Below, one piece after another: positions 1 through 5,563 of a stretch of 11,819 bases of DNA. The translations under genes and the position numbers were made by a program. This DNA comes from Actinomycetota bacterium. GTDB taxonomy: Bacteria; Actinomycetota; Geothermincolia; Fen-727; Anoxymicrobiaceae. Positions within the stretch are counted from its first letter, which is position 1. Each line of letters begins with the position of its first letter. The notes under the pieces are model-generated. The model was not told the DNA's origin, searched no databases, and worked only from the letters and a program-made list of their open reading frames with translations. The DNA lies in contig JAENXM010000034.1 in NCBI GenBank assembly GCA_016649525.1, positions 1 to 11,819 on the forward strand. Reading direction: 5' to 3'.

Positions 1-1
1 A

Positions 2-115
2 ATGGGGCCCATCATCTCCTCGCTCGGCTACGGAAGCGCTTTCCTGATAATCGGCTGCGTGAGCCTCGCCGGGGCGGTTTTCGTCGCCACCGCTTTCAAG
101 ACCATGGCCGGGTAG
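2..115 (+). CDS. C-terminal end of a probable MFS-type membrane transporter (partial)
   Basis: Only the last 37 codons are visible; the gene begins before the window. The reading frame gives a short glycine/serine-rich loop, then a hydrophobic stretch of about 20 residues (AFLIIGCVSLAGAVFVATAF) and a short basic tail ending at TAG 113-115. A final transmembrane helix followed by a few cytoplasmic residues is typical of the twelfth helix of major facilitator transporters, and the preceding GPIISSLGYGSAF segment fits the loop and helix start seen in that family. The substrate cannot be inferred. Its 3' end overlaps the 3' end of the convergent minus-strand gene by 20 bases. Another polytopic membrane protein is possible. 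Confidence 0.5.
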   Translation: MGPIISSLGYGSAFLIIGCVSLAGAVFVATAFKTMAG

Positions 116-578
116 AACCGGCAAGCTCCTCTGCTGTTGCAACCGCTTCCCCGGGAGTGGAAACCTTAGCGCACCACTGACCTTCGCTCCCGCCCTCCGC
201 CGGCTCCCAGGCGCCGAGCCCTATCACCGGCTTTCCCATCTTGAGCCCGAAAGCTATCTCGGATAGAGTGCCGAAGCCGCCCCCGACCGCTATAAGGGCG
301 TCCCCGGCGAGTGCGACGACGGCGTTCCTCGCGTGACCCATGTCGGTAGGGACCGCCACCGATAGCCACTTGCTGGCCCCCCTGCGGTCAGGGCCTGGAA
401 GGATACCGACCGAAAACCCGTTGGCGTCGTGGGCACCGTGCGCCGCGGCGTCCATCACACCCCCCAGGCCCCCGCATACAAGAACGTGGTGCCGCCGCGC
501 GATCTCCCAACCGAGCCTGTAAGCGACCTCCGCCATCTCCTCGTCGCACTCCGAGGCTCCTATGACCGAGATGTACAA
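96..578 (-). CDS. TIGR00725-like SLOG/LOG-family Rossmann protein
   Basis: This 160-residue protein has the small Rossmann-like fold of the SLOG/LOG (DprA/lysine-decarboxylase-like) superfamily and best resembles the TIGR00725 group, whose role is not settled; related proteins bind nucleotides or molybdenum cofactor. Visible landmarks are the first strand YISVIGAS (residues 2-9), the glycine-rich CGGLGGVMDAAAHG (35-48), and the nucleotide-binding loop GGGFGTLSEIAFGL (99-112) followed by KPVIGLG. I start it at TTG (576-578 on the + strand, read as its complement) because a GGGAGG ribosome-binding site lies 7 bases upstream and the protein then begins at the conserved first strand; a longer reading to 704 would add a non-conserved leader. 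An AT-rich -10-like element lies near 608-613. It is convergent with the transporter end and divergent from the epimerase remnant. Confidence 0.85.
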   Translation of the reverse strand: MYISVIGASECDEEMAEVAYRLGWEIARRHHVLVCGGLGGVMDAAAHGAHDANGFSVGILPGPDRRGASKWLSVAVPTDMGHARNAVVALAGDALIAVGGGFGTLSEIAFGLKMGKPVIGLGAWEPAEGGSEGQWCAKVSTPGEAVATAEELAGSTRPWS

Positions 579-645
579 AGCAATTACCTCCCGGGGTACC
601 ACAATCCATAATATACTAACGCAGCAATCACAAACCGGGGAGGTC

Positions 646-905
646 GTGACTATAGCGGACAGGGTCCTTGTGACAGGGGCGTGCGGGTTCATCGGCCCGT
701 ACATAATCGATGGGCTGTTTCAAAAGGGGTACGAGGTCAGTGCAACCGGCTTCCCCAACGTGGACTACTGCAACAAGGTTGCGGCAACTCCAAATCATAG
801 GCGCCGGGATACGGGCTCCGCCAGCCGGACATCAAGAAGGGCTGAAACGATTGGATACCGCACTACGAACGAGCAGGGCTCTTGCTGTTGTATGAGTGTT
901 TATAG
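646..905 (+). pseudogene. Remnant of a NAD-dependent epimerase/dehydratase, internally deleted and frameshifted
   Basis: The first part reads from GTG 646, with GGGGAGG just upstream, as a normal N-terminus of an extended short-chain dehydrogenase/NAD-epimerase: VLVTGACGFIGPYIIDGL with the TGxxGFIG dinucleotide-binding loop, then helix and QKGYEV. After about 45 residues (near 780) similarity stops and the frame runs on as arginine-rich nonsense to TAG 916-918. In another frame, about 806-905, there is plausible C-terminal coding (YGLRQPDIKKG, then TGA 843-845, then NDWIPHYERAGLLLLYECL and stop 903-905). The roughly 200 central residues, including the YxxxK catalytic region, are absent. I infer an internal deletion plus later frameshift. 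The N-terminal assignment is firm; that the tail belongs to the same gene is a guess. No product is expected. Confidence 0.55.
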
Positions 906-1076
906 AGCGCCCCGATAGCGCGCAGGGACCGCTCCGGTGAAGGGTACGTCGGCGTCCCCATAGATTCGGCAGTGTAATTATCACGGGATCTCCTGGCCAT
1001 GCGCAACGATACGCATTATCATTCTTTCATCATACATTCCCGATAGCGCCGCCTTTGCCTGGGGCAGTGGAGTGAA
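906..1076. other. Intergenic stretch upstream of the thioredoxin-like selenoprotein
   Basis: No coding sequence is recognisable between the epimerase remnant and the ATG at 1077. It should contain the promoter for the selenoprotein and possibly the first por operon. I see no strong sigma70 pair; TACATT at 1033-1038 is a weak -10 candidate. An imperfect inverted repeat, AACGATA (1005-1011) and TATCATT (1017-1023) around a 5-base spacer, matches in 6 of 7 arm positions and could be an operator. Confidence 0.4.
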
Positions 1077-1640
1077 ATGGCGAAAAAGATAGATTGGCTA
1101 ACGAGCGAAGGCGTGGTCATGGAGCGGGCCAGGAAGACCCGTAAGTCAATCTTGCTCGACTTTTTCAAGCCGACGTGAAGCGGCTGCAAGAGGATGGATA
1201 CCGTGACGTATCCAACGGGCTACGTGACGGATTATATCGCCGATAACTTCATCGCCTGGCGGGCGAACTACAACACCGAGACCGCGCTGCTCCGGAAGTT
1301 CAACGTGAACTGGACACCGGCCCTTGTCCTCTTGGACAAGAACGGGAGCGAACACTACCGCCTTCTGGGATTCCTGCCGCCGGAGGCCTTTATCGTTCAC
1401 CTGATTCTCGGACGTGCGAAAATCGCGTTTGAGACCCACCGGTACGAGGAAGCGGCTGATCTCTTCAACAGGATAGTAGGAGAGTACCCCGAATCCGAGC
1501 AGGTGCCGCAGGCGATATATTTTCGAGGAGTATCGAGGACGAAGCTGACAAAGGACGACTCCTACCTGGACGAGGCCGCCGAGGAGCTCAAGAAATCGTT
1601 CCCAGACAGCGAGTGGACGATGAGGACCGATCCATGGTGA
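1077..1640 (+). CDS. Thioredoxin-like selenoprotein with Sec-Ser-Gly-Cys active site and C-terminal helical repeat region
   Basis: From ATG 1077 (GGAG 4 bases upstream) the frame is open to TGA 1638-1640 except for an in-frame TGA at 1176-1178, giving 187 residues if that codon is selenocysteine 34. The context is a thioredoxin fold: strand ILLDFF (25-30), then KPT-U-S-G-C (U34, C37), a UxxC version of the CxxC redox motif, helix and strand to NFIAWRANY, and the cis-proline loop NWTP (Pro81). Residues about 105-187 form helical, TPR-like sequence (RYEEAADLFNRIVGEYPES). The likely role is thiol-disulfide or peroxide chemistry in the cytoplasm; no signal peptide is seen. A conventional start at ATG 1194 would delete the entire active site, so automatic annotation probably truncates it. 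It lies 57 bases before porG and may be cotranscribed with it. The Sec call is inference from position, homology pattern and the hairpin after the TGA. Confidence 0.82.
1195..1214 (+). promoter_or_regulatory. Candidate bacterial SECIS hairpin of the thioredoxin-like gene
   Basis: TGGATAC (1195-1201) is perfectly complementary to GTATCCA (1208-1214), a 7-bp stem closing a 6-base loop CGTGAC. The loop starts 24 bases after the last base of the TGA and has G as its second base. In the known bacterial SECIS model, a short hairpin with a loop roughly 16-37 bases after UGA and a G among the first loop bases recruits SelB with Sec-tRNA. The match is by eye, without an energy calculation. Confidence 0.6.
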
Positions 1641-1697
1641 CCTCTTGCTGATAAACCGTAGTATCATTGTGAGACGGACTCGAGCCGGCGCTACGGG

Positions 1698-2258
1698 GTG
1701 ATCAAACTGCTCAAGGAGATCCGCATACACGGCCGGGGCGGACAGGGTAACGTCACCGCCAGCGAGTTCCTGGCGGAAGCCGCCTTCGCCGATGGGTTGT
1801 ACGCACAGTCCTTCCCGATGTTCGGCTCCGAGCGGCACGGCGCACCGGTCACGGCTTTCGTGCGCATAAGCGACAGGCCGATACGTCTGCGGAGCCAGAT
1901 ATACGAGCCCGACTACGTCGTCGTCCAGGACGCGAGCCTCTTCGCCGGCACGGACGTCCTGGAGGGCCTGAAGGACGGGGGGCTCGTCGTCATCAACACC
2001 TCCCGGCCCATATCCGACTTCAAGATACCCGAGGAATTCAGGGTCGTTACGGTCCCGGCGACGGAACTGGCGCTCGAGATAGTCGGTAAACCTATAATCA
2101 ACACGATAATGGTCGGTGCATTCGCCAGCGCATCGGGCGAGATCCGCCTCGACACGCTCGAGAAGAGCATCAGGGACCGATACCCCGGTGAGCTCGGAGA
2201 GAAGGAGATAGTGGCGATGCGCCAGGCGTTCGAGAAGGTCGAAGGGGCGAAGCGATGA
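1698..2258 (+). CDS. porG: Pyruvate (2-oxoacid):ferredoxin oxidoreductase gamma subunit, cluster 1
   Basis: This 186-residue protein is the gamma subunit (PFOR domain III equivalent) of a four-subunit pyruvate:ferredoxin oxidoreductase, which helps shape the CoA and active-site region of the alpha/beta core. Near the N-terminus it has the family signature HGRGGQG (11-17), followed by the SFPMFGSERHGAPV segment, the YEPDYVVVQD strand and the GKPIINTIMVGA motif. The length is normal for PorG. The start is GTG 1698 with only a weak purine run upstream; no other start exists before an upstream in-frame stop at 1659-1661. It overlaps the next gene by ATGA (2255-2258), showing translational coupling. 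The substrate is most likely pyruvate, by analogy with PorA; another 2-oxoacid is possible. Confidence 0.95.
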   Translation: MIKLLKEIRIHGRGGQGNVTASEFLAEAAFADGLYAQSFPMFGSERHGAPVTAFVRISDRPIRLRSQIYEPDYVVVQDASLFAGTDVLEGLKDGGLVVINTSRPISDFKIPEEFRVVTVPATELALEIVGKPIINTIMVGAFASASGEIRLDTLEKSIRDRYPGELGEKEIVAMRQAFEKVEGAKR

Positions 2259-2518
2259 AACCGATGTTCGGCGTGGTGGTACAGCCGGGGACAACCAGGG
2301 ACCAGAAGAAGACGGGCTGGAGGATATACCGGCCCAGATTCAAGCAGAAGGACTGCATCGGTTGCCTCGACTGTCTGCGAAGCTGTCCAGACGGCGCCGT
2401 GTACCAGATAGACAAGAAGAAGTTCGACTCCGACATGGACGCCTGCAAAGGTTGCGGCGTCTGCGCGGACCTCTGTCCCGTCGACGACATCGACATGGAG
2501 CTCGAGGAGCAGCAGTGA
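2255..2518 (+). CDS. porD: Pyruvate:ferredoxin oxidoreductase delta subunit, 2x[4Fe-4S] ferredoxin, cluster 1
   Basis: This is an 87-residue ferredoxin-type subunit that carries electrons out of the Por core. It has two classic cluster motifs: CIGCLDCLRSCP (Cys34, 37, 40, 44) and CKGCGVCADLCP (Cys64, 67, 70, 74), each with the usual proline after the fourth cysteine. The 33-residue N-terminal extension (KKTGWRIYRPRF) is typical of PorD and packs on the other subunits. ATG 2255 overlaps the porG stop. Its 3' end overlaps the GTG start of porA (GTGA, 2515-2518). Confidence 0.96.
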   Translation: MKPMFGVVVQPGTTRDQKKTGWRIYRPRFKQKDCIGCLDCLRSCPDGAVYQIDKKKFDSDMDACKGCGVCADLCPVDDIDMELEEQQ

Positions 2519-3699
2519 GACGGATACTGGAGGGCTCGCAGGCAGTAGCGGAGTCCGTAGCCATGTGCCGGCCCAAGGTCGTCTGCGCTTATCCCATCAC
2601 GCCGCAGACGCACATAGTGGAGGGCCTCGCCAGGCTGGTAGCGGAAGGCAGGCTCGACGCGCAGTATGTCCTAGTGGAGGCAGAGTTCAGCGCGGCCTCC
2701 GTTGTGCTCGGAGCCTCCGCGACGGGGGCGAGGGCCTACACGGCGACCAGCAGCCAGGGCCTGCTCCTCATGACCGAGGTGATTTTCAACATAGCCGGGA
2801 TGAGGCTGCCGGTCGTGATGACAGTCGCGAACCGCGCGGTCTCGGCGCCGATAAACATCTGGAACGATCAGCAGGACTCCATGTCACTGCGGGACTGCGG
2901 CTGGATACAGATGTACGCCGAGGACATCCAGGAAGCGTGCGACATGCACATCCAGGCTTTTACGATAGCTGAGGAACTGAACATCCCGGTGATGGTCTGT
3001 ATGGACGGTTACATCCTCACCCACGCGATGGAACCGGTCGAGGTCCCGGAGCAGGAACATGTGGACGCCTACCTGCCGCCGTTCAAGCCCAAATTCTATC
3101 TCACGCCGAAGGACCCCATAACGCTCGGCTCTATGGCCGGTCCCGACGCATACATGGAGATACGCCTGCTCCTGCACCAGTCTATGCAGCGCGCGTCTTT
3201 CACGATCCGCGAGGAAGCCAACAGGTTCGAGGAAGCCTTCGGTCGCTCCTACGGCGACCTCCTGGGTTCCTACCGGGCCGAAGACGCCGAGCTGCTACTG
3301 GTGTCCATGGGGTCTCTCCTCGGAACCATGAAAGACGCGGTCGATGAGCTGCGCGACGGGGGCCACCCGGTAGGGATTGTGAAGGTGAGGACGGTCAGGC
3401 CCTTCCCCCGTACCCAGCTCCACGATGCCCTCGCCGACGCCAGGATCGTCGGTGTAATAGAAAAGGACATCTCGCTCGGGCTCGAGGGGATACTCTGTTC
3501 GGAGATCCGCTCCGCATTCTGCGGCGCCGCCCGGACGCCGAACATCTCGAGCTTCGTTGTCGGCCTGGGCGGACGTGACGTAACAGTCGACAACATAAAG
3601 GATATTGCTCTGGGGCTCCTCTCGGACGACACCTGCAGGGTCGAGGTGGCGGGCATAGACCACGAGGTGCTCTGGTCGGCACACAGCGAGGAGGAATGA
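2515..3699 (+). CDS. porA: Pyruvate:ferredoxin oxidoreductase alpha subunit, cluster 1
   Basis: This 394-residue alpha subunit binds the aminopyrimidine side of thiamine diphosphate together with PorB and forms the pyruvate site. It has the domain I motif YPITPQTH (residues 26-33), the conserved acidic VEAEFSAA segment (around 55) with the catalytic-type glutamate, TATSSQGL, the ANRAVSAPINIWNDQQD stretch that is diagnostic for this Por group, and a domain II region (SMGSLLGT ... VKVRTVRPFP). I chose GTG 2515 because GAGGAG lies 5 bases upstream, it overlaps the porD stop, and the product then starts at RRILEGSQAVAESV as in relatives; the frame is open further upstream but only as a shadow of porD. 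One base separates its stop from the porB ATG. Confidence 0.96.
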   Translation: MRRILEGSQAVAESVAMCRPKVVCAYPITPQTHIVEGLARLVAEGRLDAQYVLVEAEFSAASVVLGASATGARAYTATSSQGLLLMTEVIFNIAGMRLPVVMTVANRAVSAPINIWNDQQDSMSLRDCGWIQMYAEDIQEACDMHIQAFTIAEELNIPVMVCMDGYILTHAMEPVEVPEQEHVDAYLPPFKPKFYLTPKDPITLGSMAGPDAYMEIRLLLHQSMQRASFTIREEANRFEEAFGRSYGDLLGSYRAEDAELLLVSMGSLLGTMKDAVDELRDGGHPVGIVKVRTVRPFPRTQLHDALADARIVGVIEKDISLGLEGILCSEIRSAFCGAARTPNISSFVVGLGGRDVTVDNIKDIALGLLSDDTCRVEVAGIDHEVLWSAHSEEE

Positions 3700-3700
3700 G

Positions 3701-4606
3701 ATGGCGGTCGAACAGGTAGAATCGAGGCTGCTCGCCTACGGCCACACCGCGTGAGCGGGTTGCGGGCAGTCGTTGGCTGCCAGGACCGTCGTGGAGGCCG
3801 CGGGGCCCGACGTCATAATAGCGAACGCGACCGGCTGCCTCGAGGTCTTCACGACCAGATTCCCGCGCTCCTCCTGGCAGGTGCCGTGGATACACTCGCT
3901 CTTTGAGAACCCCGCGAGCGTCGCCTCCGGGATAGAGGTGGCCCTCAAGGCGCTGGGGCGTGAGGACGAGGCCAAGGTCATCGCGCAGGCCGGCGACGGC
4001 GGGACCGCCGACATCGGGATGGGGGCGTTCTCCGGGATGCTCGAGCGCGGGCACAATATCTTGTATGTCTGCTACGACAACGAGGCCTACTCCAACACCG
4101 GCTTCCAGCGCTCGGGCCTCACCCCGAAGGACGCGCTCACCACGACTAGCCCCGCTGGCCCGACATCGTGGGGTAACCTTACCCGAAAGAAGGACCTCCC
4201 GGCTATCGTGGCGGCCCACGGCGCAGCCTACATCGCCACCTCCTCGGTAGGTTACCCCGTTGACATCACGCGGAAGGTCAAAAAGGCTCTCACATTCACG
4301 GGACCGAAGTACCTCCAGATACACTGTCCCTGCGTCCCCGGCTGGGGGATAGAGAGCGCCATAAGCGTCCGCATGGCCCGATACGCGATAAACAGCGGCC
4401 TTTATCCGATCTTCGAGATGGAGTACGGCAAGATAACAAAGGTCCGCAAAATAAAGAAAGAAGACCTCGTCGGCGTCGAGGAGTACCTGAAGCCGCAGAA
4501 GCGCTTCGCGCACCTCTACAAGTACCCTGGCGGCGAGGAGCATATAAAGGCGATTCAGGCGGCGGCCGACGCCAATATCGAGAAATACGGGTTGCTCGCC
4601 GAGTGA
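3701..4606 (+). CDS. porB: Selenocysteine-containing pyruvate:ferredoxin oxidoreductase beta subunit, cluster 1
   Basis: PorB binds thiamine diphosphate and the proximal [4Fe-4S] cluster that takes electrons from the hydroxyethyl intermediate. From ATG 3701 (GAGGA upstream, 1 base after porA) the frame is open to TGA 4604-4606 except for TGA 3752-3754 at codon 18. The local reading is GHTA-U-AGCG, where relatives have GHxxCxGCG. U18, C21, C46 (NATGC) and C211 (CPC) reproduce the spacing of the four cluster ligands known in PFOR, and the cluster 2 paralogue in this window has C27, C30, C55 and C225. ThDP/Mg binding is shown by GDGGTAD (98-104) and DNEAYSNTG (126-134). Total 301 residues, close to the 313 of the paralogue. 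Starting instead at TTG 3773 would remove two ligands. I infer selenocysteine as a cluster ligand; a nonsense mutation is the main alternative. Confidence 0.85.
3765..3781 (+). promoter_or_regulatory. Candidate bacterial SECIS hairpin of porB cluster 1
   Basis: GGCAGT (3765-3770) pairs with GCTGCC (3776-3781): five Watson-Crick pairs and one U-G, closing the loop CGTTG. GGT (3758-3760) and ACC (3785-3787) can extend the stem across a small internal loop. The apical loop starts 17 bases after the last base of the TGA and has G as its second base, as in the bacterial SECIS pattern. The cluster 2 porB, with a Cys codon, can be used as a control. Judged by eye only. Confidence 0.6.
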
Positions 4607-4631
4607 CACACTGGTGCCAGGCACCGATGCG

Positions 4632-4661
4632 TTTACACGGACATCGTCTCTTTGTTATTCT
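4632..4661 (+). promoter_or_regulatory. Possible sigma70-type promoter for the small coiled-coil gene
   Basis: TTTACA (4632-4637, 5 of 6 consensus) is followed after 18 bases by TATTCT (4656-4661, 4 of 6). It precedes the strong ribosome-binding site AAGGAGGT (4682-4689) and ATG 4696. The perfect short palindrome GGTGCC-A-GGCACC at 4613-4625 lies just upstream and could be a small operator or repeat; no T-run follows it, so it is not a clear terminator. Confidence 0.35.
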
Positions 4662-4695
4662 ATCCCAGACATCGTACAAACAAGGAGGTCGTCTT

Positions 4696-4923
4696 ATGCC
4701 TGACGAGAGGGAAGAACTTCTGAAAAAAGAGATAGCGGACCTCGAGGAGCAGACACTCAAGCTCGCCGAGAAGCTGGGGCAGCTCGTCGGGGTTGACTGC
4801 AGCTTCGGATCGTGCGTCTTCGATCCCGCCATGACCAACCTGGAGGACAGGATCGCGGAAGTCCAGCAGCGAAAGAAGACGCTCGAGAAGATAATCAGCG
4901 ACCTGGAGGCCTGCGAGACATAA
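4696..4923 (+). CDS. Small cysteine-containing coiled-coil protein of unknown function
   Basis: I do not recognise a family for this 75-residue protein. It has two charged, leucine-rich helices (residues about 3-30 and 46-72) with heptad-like spacing (LLKKEIADLEEQTLKLAEKL and later LEDRIAEVQQRKKTLEKI), predicting a helical hairpin or coiled coil. The turn between them carries a CSFGSC motif (two cysteines four residues apart, about 35-40), and a third cysteine sits near the C-terminus (EACET). There is no signal peptide or membrane segment. The start is ATG 4696, fixed by a near-perfect AAGGAGGT 6 bases upstream; the frame is open from 4603 but that part overlaps the porB stop and lacks similarity in style. 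It lies between the two por blocks and appears to have its own promoter, so an accessory or metal/redox role near Por/Hdr is only a guess. Confidence 0.8.
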   Translation: MPDEREELLKKEIADLEEQTLKLAEKLGQLVGVDCSFGSCVFDPAMTNLEDRIAEVQQRKKTLEKIISDLEACET

Positions 4924-5101
4924 GACGTCCTGCGGTCGTTTTCCAAACACGCCGATTAAATGAGCTTCGTCAATGCCGTCATGATTCATGTTGACTTATA
5001 ATCGACTTTGATAGAGTTTGCGAAAGAGCCGGCTTGAAAATATAATTGCGTAAACTATTTCGCCCTTTACTTTTTGACTCCAACTATCGCGGGTGGGCTA
5101 T
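4924..5101. other. AT-richer intergenic region upstream of the hdrCB-por operon
   Basis: No gene is visible in this stretch, which is clearly lower in GC than its surroundings. It separates the coiled-coil gene from hdrC and contains two TATAAT hexamers (4997-5002 and 5041-5046), the second with an acceptable -35. I see no convincing intrinsic terminator for the upstream genes. Confidence 0.5.
5018..5046 (+). promoter_or_regulatory. Probable sigma70-type promoter of the hdrCB-porGDAB-hdrA operon
   Basis: TTGCGA (5018-5023, 4 of 6) and a perfect TATAAT (5041-5046) are separated by exactly 17 bases. Transcription would start near 5053, giving a leader of about 50 bases to the hdrC start. A second TATAAT at 4997-5002 has no good -35 at the right distance, although TTGACT at 4991-4996 directly precedes it. 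Confidence 0.5.
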
Positions 5102-5560
5102 TTGCTAAAAGCAGACCCCGGGTTCAAGAAGACTCTGAGTCCCGTCGAGGGCGCCGGAAAGCTCAGCTACTGTTACCAGTGCAGCGCCTGCGTCGCCGAG
5201 TGTCCCGCCGCGCATAATTTCAATGACTTCAACCCGCGCGAGATCGTGCTCGCGTCCTTGATCGGGGTCGCGGACTACCTGACCGCAAAGGATTCCGTCA
5301 TCTGGCAGTGCACCACCTGTTACAAGTGCTACGAGCGCTGCCCCCAGGGAACCCACCCCGTCGAAGTTATAAACGCGTTGAAGAACATCTCATGCGCCGC
5401 GGGCAACGGCCCGGAGGAAGTGACGTCCTCGCGTGACAACGTGCTCGCGAATGGAAGCCTGATCTCTCCATCTGAAGCGATTGAGAAGAGAAGGCAGGAG
5501 CTCGGGCTCGACAAAGCGCCGGTAGCGCCCGCCGGTGAACTGAAGAAGATCCTGGAGTAG
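5102..5560 (+). CDS. hdrC: HdrC-like subunit with two [4Fe-4S] clusters
   Basis: This is a soluble iron-sulfur protein of the heterodisulfide reductase C type, which relays electrons from HdrA to HdrB. It has two cluster motifs, CYQCSACVAECP and CTTCYKCYERCPQG (about residues 24-34 and 70-80), the helical C-terminal domain of the alpha-helical ferredoxin fold, and no membrane helices, so it is HdrC rather than a membrane HdrE-type protein. The frame opens at GTG 5093, but I prefer TTG 5102 because the GGTGG purine run lies 5 bases before it, while GTG 5093 has no ribosome-binding site; the difference is three residues. It is followed 3 bases later by hdrB. The last 45 residues are polar and less conserved. 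Confidence 0.92.
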   Translation: MLKADPGFKKTLSPVEGAGKLSYCYQCSACVAECPAAHNFNDFNPREIVLASLIGVADYLTAKDSVIWQCTTCYKCYERCPQGTHPVEVINALKNISCAAGNGPEEVTSSRDNVLANGSLISPSEAIEKRRQELGLDKAPVAPAGELKKILE

Positions 5561-5563
5561 CAG

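Noticed and set aside
843..845. TGA inside the epimerase remnant as Sec
   Set aside because: The gene is already frameshifted and internally deleted, and this position is not a redox or metal site in the family.
1194..1640. Thioredoxin-like gene starting at ATG 1194, after the TGA
   Set aside because: It would begin after the active site and lose the first strand of the fold; the upstream 33 codons fit the missing part exactly.
1638..1661. Readthrough of the terminal TGA of the thioredoxin-like gene as a second Sec
   Set aside because: Only six more codons follow before TAG, no Cys position is expected there, and the protein already has a normal length.
1146..2294. 382-codon minus-strand open frame across the thioredoxin-like gene and porG
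   Set aside because: Arises from GC-rich codon bias opposite real genes; the protein is low in recognisable motifs and the plus strand here encodes clear families.
1176..3754. Genome-wide TGA reassignment (to Trp or Gly) as the explanation for the two internal TGA codons
   Set aside because: porG, porD, porA, porB of cluster 1, porD of cluster 2, the thioredoxin-like gene and the SLOG gene all end at TGA at family-typical lengths, and Trp is encoded by TGG throughout.
3773..4606. PorB starting at TTG 3773, after the TGA
   Set aside because: It would lack two cluster ligands and the conserved N-terminus, has no ribosome-binding site, and its start codon falls in the loop of the SECIS-like hairpin.
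3395..4624. 409-codon minus-strand open frame opposite porA/porB
   Set aside because: Arginine-rich shadow with no domain; the plus strand carries the conserved PorA and PorB motifs.
4613..4625. GGTGCC-A-GGCACC palindrome as the terminator of por cluster 1
   Set aside because: The loop would be one base and no T-run follows; kept only as a possible operator or repeat.
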